Position numbers and translations under genes: made by a program | Shown: positions 1 through 10,538 of the stretch, one piece after another | Position numbering within the stretch: the stretch's first letter is position 1 | Layout: the number at the start of each line of letters is the position of its first letter | The notes under the pieces: model-generated | The model's input: the letters and a program-made list of their open reading frames with translations, nothing else | Told to the model about the DNA's origin: nothing | The model's database searches: none | Source of the DNA: Heracleum sosnowskyi | Taxonomy: Eukaryota; Streptophyta; Magnoliopsida; Apiales; Apiaceae | Assembly: GCA_030848705.1 (NCBI GenBank) | Contig: CM061238.1 | Coordinates: 76,594,685-76,658,684, forward strand | Direction of reading: 5' to 3' | Length of the DNA: 64,000 nt

Positions 1-1
1 T

Positions 2-880
2 GTTGTCAAACCCACCATTCTCAAGAAAGTTAAAACTCCCATTTTCAAATCTGCAGAAATTGAGTTTGATGAAGAAGCCATGCTCATCAAACAAGAAATT
101 CTTGATGAGGATGAAGGTGTTGACAGCACATTCAAGGATGGAAAGGATACTGTCACAATCCCCAAGACAGTAAACTTACCAAGCAATCAGACAGTAAGTT
201 CAAAAGATGCTGTCACAGTTGGCAAGACAGAATCTTCCAAAGATACTGTCAAGAATGGTTCCAAGACAGTAACTTTAAAACCTTCTGTCAAGACAGTAGG
301 AATAAAAGATACTGTCAAGGAAAGTTCGACAGCAACTTCTGAACATACTGTCAATCCAGTAACTCCCAAGTCTAAGAATAGGAATGGAAAGGTAGGAGTC
401 AACAAAGGAAATGGATACACTAATGTTGGAGGTGCTTCTAGGAAACTGTGCAATAACTGTGGATCTACTCATCACTTAACACATGTTTCAAAGAAACCAA
501 TTGAGGAAAAGGTCAATGCAACTGGACTCAATGGTAACTTACACAGAACCCCCCTTTTGCATAGAACTATGAGTGTCTGTAATAACATTGAATGTATGCC
601 ATGCAAAATTACTGCCATGAGTACATGCTTTAACTTACCTATTCTCACTACTGAAAAATGTTCATACTCAAACACTGTTGAGACTTCTGAGCCTGCTGGC
701 AACAGCAAGAAGGCTCCATCCACTAAGAAAAGGACCAAGTCCAATTCTAAACCTAAGTGGGTGAAAAGAGAAGTCAAACATGAGATTACTGATAATGCTT
801 GTGACTTTATGACTGAAAGAAACTCAGGAGACACTGAAACTGCAGGACCCAACAGGGATTGGGTACCATATGCATCTTAG
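2..880 (+). CDS. gag: Copia gag, C-terminal part
   Basis: This frame is open from the window edge to a TAG at 878-880; the ATG at 80 is internal. Gag is the capsid/nucleocapsid protein that packages element RNA. A zinc-knuckle starts at 449 (C-x2-C-x4-H-x4-), but the final cysteine position (codon 488-490) is TCA, serine, so the knuckle lacks one metal ligand. Before it, roughly 130-355, lies a low-complexity stretch rich in KDTV, KTV and DAV tripeptides encoded by repeated CTGTCA words. The C-terminal part is basic and lysine-rich. The pol ORF follows in the same frame after the stop, so Gag-Pol would need readthrough or the stop is a mutation. Identity as copia gag is secure from position and knuckle; function is doubtful. 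Confidence 0.85.
   Translation, partial: VVKPTILKKVKTPIFKSAEIEFDEEAMLIKQEILDEDEGVDSTFKDGKDTVTIPKTVNLPSNQTVSSKDAVTVGKTESSKDTVKNGSKTVTLKPSVKTVGIKDTVKESSTATSEHTVNPVTPKSKNRNGKVGVNKGNGYTNVGGASRKLCNNCGSTHHLTHVSKKPIEEKVNATGLNGNLHRTPLLHRTMSVCNNIECMPCKITAMSTCFNLPILTTEKCSYSNTVETSEPAGNSKKAPSTKKRTKSNSKPKWVKREVKHEITDNACDFMTERNSGDTETAGPNRDWVPYAS
140..355 (+). repeat. CTGTCA word cluster in gag
   Basis: CTGTCA occurs about six times within 220 bases, near 150, 210, 246, 286, 311 and 349, with one TGACAG at 121. Nearly all are read in one frame as xCT-GTC-Axx, giving Thr/Ala/Ser-Val-Lys/Thr. Spacing is irregular, so this is not a clean tandem array. The same word is dense in the env-like ORF and LTR of this element. 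Confidence 0.75.
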
Positions 881-892
881 ACACATTCTGTT

Positions 893-3800
893 TTGCAGGG
901 CAAGAAGAAAGATCAAGTCATGTGGATCATTGACAGTGGCTGCTCAAGACACATGACAGGTGATAAAGCCCTGCTATCACATTATGTTGAGAAAGCTGGT
1001 CCAATCATAACCTTTGGAGACAACAGCAAGGGTTACACAGTGGGATATGGCTGTCTAGAAATTGGAAATGTTGTCATTGAAGATATTGCTCTTGTGGATG
1101 GATTGAAGCACAATCTACTCAGTGTCAGCCAATTCAGTGACAGGGGATTCAAGGTTGATTTTGATATGATGTTGTGCAACATCTATCACAAGAAGAACAG
1201 TAGCCTCTCTCTAAAAGGGGTTAGAAAAGGAAGCTTATTTGTTGCTGACTTAAATTCAACAAAGAAGGATAAGGTTTACTGTTTCTACAGTAAAGCTACT
1301 GTTGGTGACACTATGCTTTGGCACAGGAAGCTCTCACATCTCAACTTCAAGACAATGAATATTCTGATGAAGAAGGAGTTAGTGAGAGGTTTGCCCCAAC
1401 AGGAATTCTGTCAAGAAGGACTGTGTGAAGATTGTCAAATGGGCAAACTGAGAAGAGCTGTGCACAAGTCCAAGCAAATGAACACCAACATTGAAGCACT
1501 CAAGTTGATTCACATGGATCTCTTTGGACCAGTCAATGTACCATTAATGGCCAAGAAGAGATATGCCTTAGTAATGGTGGATGATTACTCAAGGTACACT
1601 TGGGTGAAGTTTCTAGAATCCAAAGATGAAGCTGCTCAAGTGATTATTGATCAAGTCAGAGTTCTTGATAGAACTCCAAACTCAAAAGTTCAAATCTTGA
1701 GGAGTGACAATGGTACAGAATTCAGAAATGCCACTCTTGGAAATTTCTGTAAAGATGAAGGAATTGTACAACAATTCTCTGCTGCAAGAACTCCACAGCA
1801 GAATGGAGTTGTAGAAAGAAAGAACAGGACTCTCATTGAAGCAGCTAGAACTATGTTGCATGATGCCAAACTGCTAACATATTTCTGGGCTGAAGCTATC
1901 AACACAGCCTGTTATACTCAGAACAGAACCATGATCAACAAAACTCATGCAAGTACACCTTACTGTCTGTTAACTGGAAAGAAACCTACTGTCAAATATT
2001 TTCATGTGTTTGGGAGCAAATGCTTTATGATGAAGGATAATCATGAGAAGAAAGGAAAATTTGACACCAAGGCTTTTGAAGGACTATTCATGGGTTATAG
2101 CACAGAAAGGACTGCCTACAGAGTTTATGTTATGGAACACAAGATTATTGAAGAAAGTGTTAATGTCACATTTGATGAAACCAAGTTTCCAGGACTGCAT
2201 GAAGAAGGAAAGATGCAGACATTCAGATTTGAGAATCAAGGATACTTGGAAGCTGAGGAAATTGTGGATGAAGAACCTAGCTTCACTCAAGTTGTTGAAG
2301 TTGATAAAGATACTATCAATGCCACTACTGTCAACCAAACTCCAGCTCAGTCACAGACCATATCCTCTAACATTCATGACAATGGTGACTCTGGAGACAA
2401 TGAAGAACATGGTGAAGACAATGGGATTGGTGATCATTCAACTCAAAAAACTGAAGAAAATGTTCCTGTACAGTCAAGTAGCTTGCCCAGAATCACCAAG
2501 TGGAACAAGGATCACTCAAGTGACCTCATCATTGGTGACCCTAATTCTGGAGTGAGGACCAGGAACAAAGTCTCTGCTGACAGCATGTTTTCATGCTTCC
2601 TGTCTCAAATGGAACCTAAGACAATTGATGAAGCATTGTTGGATTCTGACTGGGTGATAGCCATGCAAGAAGAGCTAAATCAGTTTGAAAGGAACAATGT
2701 ATGGAAGCTAGTTCCAAGACCTAAGGAAAAGTCAGTCATTGAGACCAAATGGGTTTTCAGAAACAAGCTTGATGAAAATGGATCAGTGACAAGAAACAAA
2801 GTAAGGCTAGTAGCTAAGGGTTACTGTCAACGGGAGGGAATAGATTATGATGAGACATTTGTACCTGTTGCAAGACTTGAAGCTATAAGAATCTTTCTAG
2901 CCTATGCTGCACACTGCAACTTCAAAGTATTTCAGATGGATGTCAAAAGTGCCTTCCTAAATGGAGAATTGGAAGAAGAAGTGTATGTTGAACAGCCACC
3001 AGGGTTTGAGGATGCTGGAGTGTATGATTTTGTATACAAACTCTTCAAAGCTTTGTATGGACTAAAGCAAGCACCCAGGGCTTGGTATGACACACTCTCC
3101 ACTTTTCTCTTGGACAATCAGTTTACAAGAGGAGTTGTGGACAAGACACTTTTCTTCAAACACCATGGCAAGGACATCATTCTAGTACAAATCTATGTGG
3201 ATGATATCATATTTGGTTCAACAAATGAGAGACTGTGTGAGAAGTTTTCCTCTCTCATGAGTAACAAATATGAGATGAGTATGATGGGAGAATTGTCATT
3301 CTTTCTGGGATTACAAATTCTTCAACAATCTGATGGAATCTTCATTTGTCAAGCTAAATACATCAAGGAACTTCTCAGAAAGTTCAACTTGGAAGATTCA
3401 TCACCTGCAAAGACACCAATGTCCACCTCAACCTGTCTGGATCTTGATCCTAAAGGGAAGAAAGTTGACTCAAGCACCTATAGAGGCATGGTAAGATCTC
3501 TCCTATACCTAACTGCTAGCAGACCTGACATCATGTTTGCTACATGTCTCTGTGCAAGGTTTCAGAGTGATCCAAAGGAGTCTCACTTAGTAGCCATCAA
3601 GAGAATCTTTAGATACCTAAAAGACACTCCTAACCTAGGTCTTTGGTATCCCAAGAACATTGGATTTGATGTAATTGGCTACTCAGACTCAGACTATGCT
3701 GGATGCAAGATTGACAGAAAGAGTACTACTGGTAGATGTCAATTTCTTGGTGGTAGATTGGTCTCATGGTTTAGCAAGAAGCAGCATTCAGTTTCTACCT

Positions 3801-4198
3801 CAACTGCAGAAGCTGAGTATATTGCTGCAGGCAGTTGCTGTGCACAAATTTTATGGATGAAGAATCAACTTCTGGATTATGGTCTAGTGTTAAGTGAAAT
3901 TCCTATCTACTGTGACAACACTAGTGCCATATCCATATCAGACAATCCAGTTCAACACTCTAGGACAAAGCACATTGATATAAGACATCACTTTATCAGA
4001 GAGCATGTTGAACAAGGAACTGTGAAGCTGATGTTGGTGGTAGCTCTGTTAGTCAAGAGGGAGACACTGCACCTAGTGCAGCAAATAAGGAAGGTAGTCC
4101 AACAGAACCCACAGTGGTTCCCCCTGAGCCTAAGAAGAAGAGAGCTAGGAGGACCAAAACCACTGTCAGCCACCCTGCAGTCTCCCAAAAGACTGTAG
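893..4198 (+). CDS. pol: Copia pol: protease, integrase, RT, RNase H (3' end lost)
   Basis: This ORF of about 1101 codons is in frame with gag and starts right after the gag amber codon; it has no good ATG start. Domains in order: aspartic protease with D-S-G at residues 14-16; integrase HHCC zinc finger near residues 140-185; integrase core with D209, D272 and E308, an exact D-D-35-E spacing; reverse transcriptase with YVDD at 768-771; RNase H with its acidic residues (SDSDYAG, AEAEY, CDN). The homology stops abruptly at base 4029, just after the HVEQGTVKL stretch. The remaining codons to 4198 read the wrong frame of the env-like region. The usual C-terminal copia tail after RNase H is therefore missing, apparently by deletion at the junction. 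All catalytic residues upstream look intact. Confidence 0.92.
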   Translation: MQGKKKDQVMWIIDSGCSRHMTGDKALLSHYVEKAGPIITFGDNSKGYTVGYGCLEIGNVVIEDIALVDGLKHNLLSVSQFSDRGFKVDFDMMLCNIYHKKNSSLSLKGVRKGSLFVADLNSTKKDKVYCFYSKATVGDTMLWHRKLSHLNFKTMNILMKKELVRGLPQQEFCQEGLCEDCQMGKLRRAVHKSKQMNTNIEALKLIHMDLFGPVNVPLMAKKRYALVMVDDYSRYTWVKFLESKDEAAQVIIDQVRVLDRTPNSKVQILRSDNGTEFRNATLGNFCKDEGIVQQFSAARTPQQNGVVERKNRTLIEAARTMLHDAKLLTYFWAEAINTACYTQNRTMINKTHASTPYCLLTGKKPTVKYFHVFGSKCFMMKDNHEKKGKFDTKAFEGLFMGYSTERTAYRVYVMEHKIIEESVNVTFDETKFPGLHEEGKMQTFRFENQGYLEAEEIVDEEPSFTQVVEVDKDTINATTVNQTPAQSQTISSNIHDNGDSGDNEEHGEDNGIGDHSTQKTEENVPVQSSSLPRITKWNKDHSSDLIIGDPNSGVRTRNKVSADSMFSCFLSQMEPKTIDEALLDSDWVIAMQEELNQFERNNVWKLVPRPKEKSVIETKWVFRNKLDENGSVTRNKVRLVAKGYCQREGIDYDETFVPVARLEAIRIFLAYAAHCNFKVFQMDVKSAFLNGELEEEVYVEQPPGFEDAGVYDFVYKLFKALYGLKQAPRAWYDTLSTFLLDNQFTRGVVDKTLFFKHHGKDIILVQIYVDDIIFGSTNERLCEKFSSLMSNKYEMSMMGELSFFLGLQILQQSDGIFICQAKYIKELLRKFNLEDSSPAKTPMSTSTCLDLDPKGKKVDSSTYRGMVRSLLYLTASRPDIMFATCLCARFQSDPKESHLVAIKRIFRYLKDTPNLGLWYPKNIGFDVIGYSDSDYAGCKIDRKSTTGRCQFLGGRLVSWFSKKQHSVSTSTAEAEYIAAGSCCAQILWMKNQLLDYGLVLSEIPIYCDNTSAISISDNPVQHSRTKHIDIRHHFIREHVEQGTVKLMLVVALLVKRETLHLVQQIRKVVQQNPQWFPLSLRRRELGGPKPLSATLQSPKRL

Positions 4199-4317
4199 AG
4201 GAAACCAGGGAAATAAACTCCTCCCTAGATGTGCCTTCTCAACAAGGGACATCTATTGAAATTGGCATGTCTCCCAAGGCACCCTGTACAGAGTCTGCAC
4301 AAACTCATGGTTCATAA
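4030..4317 (+). pseudogene. N-terminal part of env-like ORF, closed by a stop
   Basis: From base 4030 the env-like reading frame (a different frame from pol) is open and encodes a Pro/Ser/Thr/Lys-rich segment with a basic KKKRARR patch, like a nuclear localisation signal. It ends at a TAA at 4315-4317. The same frame then stays open to 8124. The start is fused onto the truncated RNase H, so the original beginning of this ORF is lost. The stop separates it from the main ORF; I read it as a disabling mutation, though readthrough cannot be excluded. Confidence 0.6.
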
Positions 4318-6550
4318 CCTGAGATACCCCCACTTGAAGAAACACACAGTGAGTTAGGGCACAATGAGGATTTCTCTACTCCTATTGATGGTTCACATGT
4401 TTCATCTGTGAATCAGCCCCCACTCTCTACTACACTTTCACCTTCTTCCTTCCCTACACATTCTTTTGTTTCTTCTCAACAACCTAGAGAAGGGGACAGT
4501 CCCAACCCTTCAGGTTTTGATCATCCATCTCCAATCATGGATGAGCCCCCATCCAGTGGTCCACAAGAACCCATTTCTCAAAGTGAGATGGACACCACTC
4601 CTCCAAACACTGAGCTAGGGCAAAGTGGTATTTTGTCAGAAAATGAAACAGCCAACACTTTGTCTGAACTCCAAGGAGCATCTTACCTTCAGGAAGATGC
4701 TGTCACAGCCTTTGTTGCTGTCAAAGACACTAGCAATGTTGCTGTCCTGGACACAGCTGCTGTCATGGGTGGAGAGAAAGATACTGTCACTACAGAACCT
4801 ACTGTCACTCCACCTCCCAAAGTTGCTGTCATGCCAGAACCTGCTGTCCAGACTCCAACTGACAGTAACATTCCTGCCAAAGATGTTGTCCAGTCCTCTC
4901 AGCCTGATTTTGATGCTGTAATCATTGAGGATGCCTCTGATGATGATCTACCTCTTGCCAAACTCTTAAAGGTACATTCTAAATCTACTCCTTCCATGCA
5001 TGTTAGTACTGCTCATACCCATGCATCTAGGTTGAGTGAGGGTGTGCAAAAGAAAAGAGAGATAAAAGAAAAGAGAGGTGAGCATAAAAATGAGAGGCAG
5101 CCAAATGAGCTGGCAAAAGGAGAGGGACTTGAGCATGTCCAGAGAGATATTGAGGGAGCCCACACTATTCAGGCATTAGGCCTTGAGAGTCAATCTGTGA
5201 GGGGTGATGAGATCACTCAAAAACACCCTGAGAGTGTGAGAACCCCCATAGCCTCCAAGCCCCTTTCTTTTCCTTCCCCACCAAGAAGGTTAAGGTATGG
5301 TGGCCCCTCTGCTACTTATGGTAACAGGATTGCAGCTCTGGAAGGACAGTGTGCTACATTGAACTCCAAGATGGACTCTCTCTCTCAACTGGTGGTTGAT
5401 GGTTTTGCTGCTACTCAGCTCTCCATCCAGTTCCTTACTGACCTAGTAGCTGCCAACTCAACTAAGGGGGAGAAGGTAGCAAGATCAGAATCATTGCCCA
5501 TTCAGGAATCAGGTGGAACTCAGGGGGAGCCTGTAGCTGTGGAGACCAGAGGGGGAGCTAAAAGGAAAGCAATGTCTAAGGGGGAGCAAGTCAAACCAAG
5601 CAGTGGACAACCAAAGGATAAAGCTGAAAAGCCTGTTGAAGTGGAAATGGATGGAGAAAGGGTGTTAATGTCAAAGGAAACTCAAGATGCACTGCAAAGA
5701 AGATCTACATCTAAACACCCAATCTTGCCGCTTGTGGTAATTAGAGAGCCAACTCCAGAAACTCAAGAAACTACTCTACAGAAGAAATGGAGAGAAATGG
5801 AGGAACAAAACAAGCTAGGGAAAGGTAAAGGGAAACTGCCTGAATCCATCCAAAAGGGAATTATTTGGTCAAATGGCACTGAATTTGATCAAGAAGAAGC
5901 CAATGTTTTGATGGTGGATTACAGGGAGAGCACATTACTCAACCAGGACAGTGAATTTAGCAGTTTGGTGGAACAAGCAATGAATGCTCCAAGCAACCGT
6001 CCAACCAACACCACAAAACTGTTAAATGATCAAATCACTAGTGTCAGTGTAATGGTGAATGATGAGAAAAGATGGGCTGTAAGTATCTATTTCACTTCTG
6101 GCATATCTTATTTCATCACAATGCAGTTATTGCAGAGTCTACCAGCAAAGGTGTTGTGTGCCTTGAAGGGAAAGATCAGGGCAACTCAAACACCATTCAA
6201 TGAAATATTGGATATGCAAATCCAGAACCTGCTCATACAAAAGCTACCTGAAGTCTACACAAATCCACCATGTGTTTTCTATAGATCTGTAACTAAGGAT
6301 GGCACAAGAAGGAACAGCTTCATGAATTTGGTTGGCACATCCAGAATGGAAACCAAGTCAATTCTGAAAGTGTTAGATGGAATACTCAATTCAAATGCCA
6401 ATCCAGGAAGAGCTTATGATGTTCAAGAGATCTACAAAATGCTGGTGTTGAGAGACAAGGCACTGAGAGCTAGAGTGAAGGAACTAATCTCTAGAGCCAA
6501 TGCCAAAAGAAATGATCAAGGTGGAAGCTGTCTCTATGACCTTCCTCCTC

Positions 6551-6587
<37 letters not shown>

Positions 6588-8124
6588 GGTTGGAGGTGGT
6601 GAAGCTTCTGGAAATGCTGGTGGAAGTAATTCTGGGAATACTGGTATTCAATCCCAAAATGAAGGCAATGAAGAAACTCCTAATCAGGAAAAGAAAGATG
6701 CTGGTGCTACAGATGAAGAGGAGTCAAGAATACTGGAAGCTTTGGAGGCAAGCATTCTTAGATGTGCTATTGACTGCATAAATGCAGAAAAAGATGCTGT
6801 CACCAAAGGTACTGTCGACAAGGATACTGTCATAGAAGATGCTGTCATGGAAGATGTTGTCGACAAAGGTACTGTCAAGGAAGGTTCTGTCAAGGATGAA
6901 GCCAAAGCTGCTGTCAAGCCCAAGAGACTGAAAGCTAAAGCTAAGGCATGGTTTACTAGACAGAAACCTGTAGGAAAGCACATGTGCTCAGGAAAGGAAA
7001 AGGCCACTGGATTAGGCAGAAATTTGAAGATGCCAATTCAATCAATTCCTCCCAACAGTCTTAAAATTCAACAGATGCAATCTTGGGAAATCAAGAGTGT
7101 TGAGGTTAAATTGGATGCAAATCAAGAGGCCACTGAGTATATTCTGTGGTGGGAAGGATCAAGATCTACTGAGGTTGATAAGGACTTCAACCTGGTGTCC
7201 ACATCAACCAGTGGTAGGACATCAACCATAGATAAAAGGAGAATTGACTTCTTCTACCTGGAAAGAATGGTAGAGTTGTTGGAGAGCTATGATAATGTTC
7301 CAGAGTCTGTCATGGAACATATTTTGAAATATCAGGCTGATAGGGATGCTGAATTCTATCAGAAATTTGGCTACAATTTTGCAGATTTTGATGATGCTGA
7401 TATTCTAACTGATCTCCCACCTTCTCCTATACCATACCACTGGTACTATGAGTTTGAGGACTTACCCACAGAAGAAGGGCAAACCCAACCAACTCAGGAA
7501 AGGGAACCCAAGCCAAGCAAAAGACCTGAATCTTCTCAATATTCTCAAACTAAGTCAGAACTTGATAAGAAGGAAGCTGAACTACTGGAAAGATGCAAGG
7601 CCTCCAACAAGGCAGAAAGTGAAGCTCCAAATTATCAATCATGTATGCTGGAAAATCCCCTAAGAATGAAGTATCTAAAAGAAGAAATCTATGTTTGCAG
7701 CTTTCACAAGCTAAAAACAACTATTCTGAAGGATTTACAGTATATGGTAGCTGGATCTATTCATCCCTTGGAGCAGATTTGTTCTGATGAAATAGAGAAT
7801 GTATTGGAAGGGAGAAAAGGAGAAGACTCAAAGCTGGACAAGCAAAGGAGAAGGACTCTCAATGCTTATCCTGGAAGTAGATTCAAGCTCATTAATGAAG
7901 AACTTCACTTCAGAACCTATCCTTATGATATAGAGCAATGGCTGAATCTCAGGGATGCTAGTTCTCTTCTCTCTCCTACCATAAAGAAGATCATTGAAGA
8001 AGTAGAGGATGCTGCAGTTTCTGCTGCTGAAATTTCTCTTATAGAAGGGTTAAAAAGCTGCTTGGTAGAAGCTCTCAAAAGAGAGGATGTAGCAAGGCAG
8101 AAGAGGAAATCTCAAGCTAAGTAA
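4318..8124 (+). CDS. Large env-like (extra) ORF of Sirevirus-type element
   Basis: An ORF of about 1270 codons lies between pol and the 3' LTR, where Sireviruses carry the so-called env-like gene. The first in-frame ATG is at 4537; a GTG occurs at 4408. The N-terminal third is Pro/Ser/Thr-rich and low complexity, with Ala/Thr-Val repeats around 4695-4870. An acidic tract of eleven Asp from a GAT microsatellite lies at 6553-6588, and a second CTGTCA-encoded repeat at 6796-6916. The C-terminal third is charged and probably helical. I see no convincing signal peptide or membrane anchor, so a true envelope role is unlikely. The KR-rich patches suggest nuclear or nucleic-acid contact, which is inference. 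It ends with TAA, 92 bases before the LTR. Confidence 0.8.
4695..4870 (+). repeat. CTGTCA word cluster in env-like ORF (1)
   Basis: About seven CTGTCA/TGACAG words fall in 175 bases. Again most are in the frame that reads GCT-GTC-A or ACT-GTC-A, giving repeated Ala/Thr-Val. The peptide echoes the gag repeat although the two ORFs are unrelated in function and reading frame. Confidence 0.7.
6553..6588 (+). repeat. GAT trinucleotide microsatellite
   Basis: An uninterrupted run of GAT codons in the env-like ORF encodes a poly-aspartate tract of eleven residues. It probably arose by slippage, and length polymorphism would be expected. Confidence 0.9.
6796..6916 (+). repeat. CTGTCA word cluster in env-like ORF (2)
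   Basis: Six CTGTCA words and two ctGTCGAC variants lie in about 120 bases. They form an imperfect 12-24 base periodic repeat encoding alternating acidic and DTV/GTV/DAV units. Confidence 0.7.
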
Positions 8125-8205
8125 AAATTCTTAATCCATTCTGATCTTGTTAGTTAAGTTGTCAGCACATATTGTAAATTTGTTGTTATTTCCCATAAAA
8201 ACAAA

Positions 8206-8215
8206 TTGGGGGAGA
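8206..8215 (+). other. Polypurine tract
   Basis: TTGGGGGAGA lies immediately before the 3' LTR start. It is the expected plus-strand DNA primer site for reverse transcription. A matching TTGGGGGAGAT tract precedes the LTR of the right-hand copia element (reverse strand, about 62135-62146). Confidence 0.8.
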
Positions 8216-8216
8216 T

Positions 8217-9272
8217 TGTTGGGATTTATGGGTGATAACATAGAAACAACTTAACTTTGATTGTACTTAATTTTTAATTAAGTAGAACATACTGTCACAG
8301 CCAAAGTATGTTCTTGTAATCAGTAAGTAATGTTATTCTAGTTGTATAATTTGAAAGAAGTTCACTTGCTGTGTTCAAGCCTCAAAGGGTACATAATTAG
8401 ATGACAACATGAATAAAGGTTACTGTCCTAAAGCTTTGACAGTAAGATTACAAGAAGACAGAATGTTGCAAGTCAAGACAGCATATTCACTCTGACAGCA
8501 ACATTGGCGGAAGACTACGCGACAACAACTTTAGCCCTCGACAGCAAGCTTGGGAACCTCGACAGCACACTATGCGGGGAACTCGTACTGTCACCAAAAG
8601 CACATTCCTGTGACAGCAAGCTTTGTGGCAAAAGTAACTGTCTCGAGAAAGACCCTTGTTCTAAGTATCTTTCTCAGTCAAATCCCGTGACAGTTTCAAT
8701 GTTCAAGAAACAGGCGTGTTGCAGTATCCCTAAGCTGCACCAAGTCTGCAAGACTACGACAGAAGCTTCAAGCACTGCAAAACAAAAGCGAATCAATTCA
8801 AGAGCAAGGTCAAGTCCTTATTTACTGAATTGCTTAAGCTGGAAATAGAATGAATCTAGGTTGCTTTTGTTATGATGTATATCTGACATATTAGCAATTT
8901 AGGAAAGTCACATGGGTAAGACAATCTGTAAGAAGCTGCCACTTGACAATGACAGCAGCTTCACAAACCCGTGACTGATAGTGATAGGATTAGTCTTATA
9001 CCTACTGTCAATTCATTCTAGACATGAAACGAAGACTAGCAAGTGCCTTGAAGAAAATCGAAGCTCAAGAATTCTCTCTTGAGGTTGTAGCAACACTTTG
9101 CAAAATAAATAAAACATTTATTTTGTGAATCCTGTCTTCTCTATTTTACTGTTTGTGAATGCATACATATTATTGATAACATTAAATCTTAGTTTTAGTT
9201 GTTGAAACTGAGATTGAATTTTATCAGTATTGCATTCATCCCCCCCCCTTCTGCAATACACAAGGACCAACA
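8217..9272 (+). repeat. 3' LTR of the copia element
   Basis: It begins TGTTGGGATT directly after the polypurine tract and ends ...GGACCAACA, giving TG...CA ends and about 1056 bp. A C-run followed by TTCTGCAA near the end is a feature shared with the two other copia LTRs here (near 11790 and 61140). It contains at least eight CTGTCA/TGACAG words, in both orientations, between 8290 and 9010. A diverged partial copy lies at 57906-58413. The exact right end is inferred from the CA terminus. Confidence 0.85.
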
Positions 9273-9971
9273 ACTGTAATATCCCAAAATTTTGTAATAT
9301 TTAAAACCTTGATGAATAGTAAATTTCCATTGATGAATAGTAAATTTGTTGATGAAAATTTTTTCAGACCACACTATGTGGATGACCTGGAATGAATGTT
9401 TCGAAGTTATATTATTGATGTATAAGGAGAATAAGTGAATGCAAACGCAATCAGAATCTGAAGATTCCCATCCGAGTTTTAAATCACTATTCACTGGACA
9501 ATCAAGGATGTATTGATTTGATCGTTTTAAGAAAGTATGTGGAATGAGAAATCCATGATCATACCTTAAACCAAGGAGAGAAATCTAAGACCATATATTA
9601 AACCAAGGAAATGGGAAAATCAAGAAAGTATCCCCTAGCTTTGGTACAGAGAACTATTTTTAAAATCACTTGAAACTATCGCGAAACAAAGGCGTAACGA
9701 ATTATGGATTAAACCCTAACCAAAGGAGGAGTATCATATAAGATCATCAAGTGCAATATATAAGAGGATTGAGGATACAAATGATGACATAAGCATGATG
9801 CAGAGGAGTGACATATGCATGACAAAGTGATGACAAGGTGATGAATCACCACCTTGTCACCACTTTCACCACAACCACAAAGATAAAAAGAGACTTGTCA
9901 TTGGTGACAAGGCTTGATATTAGCCACACAATTAAATGACAAAGTATTAAGGATTAATTAGAAAGGACTTT
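9273..9971. other. Non-coding stretch between copia elements
   Basis: No gene seen. It opens TGTAATATCCCAAAATTT at about 9275, which resembles the start of many plant gypsy LTRs, so a truncated LTR is possible but unproven. A direct repeat TTGATGAATAGTAAATTT occurs twice near 9310-9350. Bases 9836-9872 form an imperfect inverted repeat around GACAAGGTGATG / CACCACCTTGTC, able to fold as a hairpin. Confidence 0.5.
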
Positions 9972-10538
9972 CATTCAAACAAGAACTATGTTGAAAGGTC
10001 CAAATTCAAATGTTTCAATTGTGGAATGGGAGGACACTTTACCAGTGAATGGAAAAGACCTAAAGCTGCGAAGAATGGAAGGAAGTTTGAGCCTGTTGAT
10101 TATAAGAAAAAATACTTTGAACTTCTCAAGCAAAAGGAAAGGGCATTCATAACTCAGGACTATGACTGGGCTGATGATGGGAATGACTCTGAAGAGGAAA
10201 CTGATTTTTTAAACCTTGCACTGATGGCTGATTCAAATGAGCAAGAGGCCAGTTCATCAACCAATCAGGTAATCAGTACCAACCTCACTGAGCTTTCTAT
10301 AGAGGAATGCAATAGTGCAATTAATGATATGTCTACTAAATTGTGCCATATGCGTGTTTCTCTTAAGTCACTTACAAAAGAAAACACCAGGATTAAATAT
10401 GCTAATCTGTTTTTAAGTGATAGAAATGTTGTCTTGGAAACTCAGTTTATTGAGATTGAGAAAATGAGAATGGAGTGTCAGGTTGTTAAGGATGAACTGC
10501 TAGCTATACTGAAAGGAGAAAAAGGATGTAGTTATTGA
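9972..10538 (+). pseudogene. gag: Copia gag fragment
   Basis: The frame carries a YVERSKFKCFNCGMGGHF-type nucleocapsid knuckle at about 9987-10050. The last ligand position of CX2CX4HX4C is TGG (Trp) instead of Cys, codon 10050-10052. An acidic and then a coiled-coil-like segment of about 120 residues follows, ending at TGA 10536-10538. Upstream capsid sequence is absent and there is no start codon of its own; the ATG at 10026 is inside the knuckle. It is a fragment, not a working gene. Confidence 0.75.

Larger units (their letters stand above)
1..9272 (+). mobile_element. Sirevirus-like Ty1/copia retrotransposon, 3' part
   Basis: An LTR retrotransposon whose 5' LTR and gag N-terminus lie left of the window. 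The order seen is gag end, protease, integrase, reverse transcriptase, RNase H, a very large extra ORF, a polypurine tract and a 3' LTR. Integrase before RT makes it Ty1/copia; the extra ORF downstream of pol and the long LTR fit the Sirevirus group. It is not fully functional as read: an amber codon separates gag from pol, the end of RNase H is missing, and the env-like frame has an early stop. The word CTGTCA/TGACAG recurs about 35 times by eye, in gag, pol, env-like ORF and LTR. TSDs cannot be tested because the left end is absent. Confidence 0.93.

Noticed and set aside
4318..8124. True viral envelope glycoprotein
   Set aside because: No signal peptide, no clear membrane anchor and highly charged low-complexity sequence; env-like is used only for its position.
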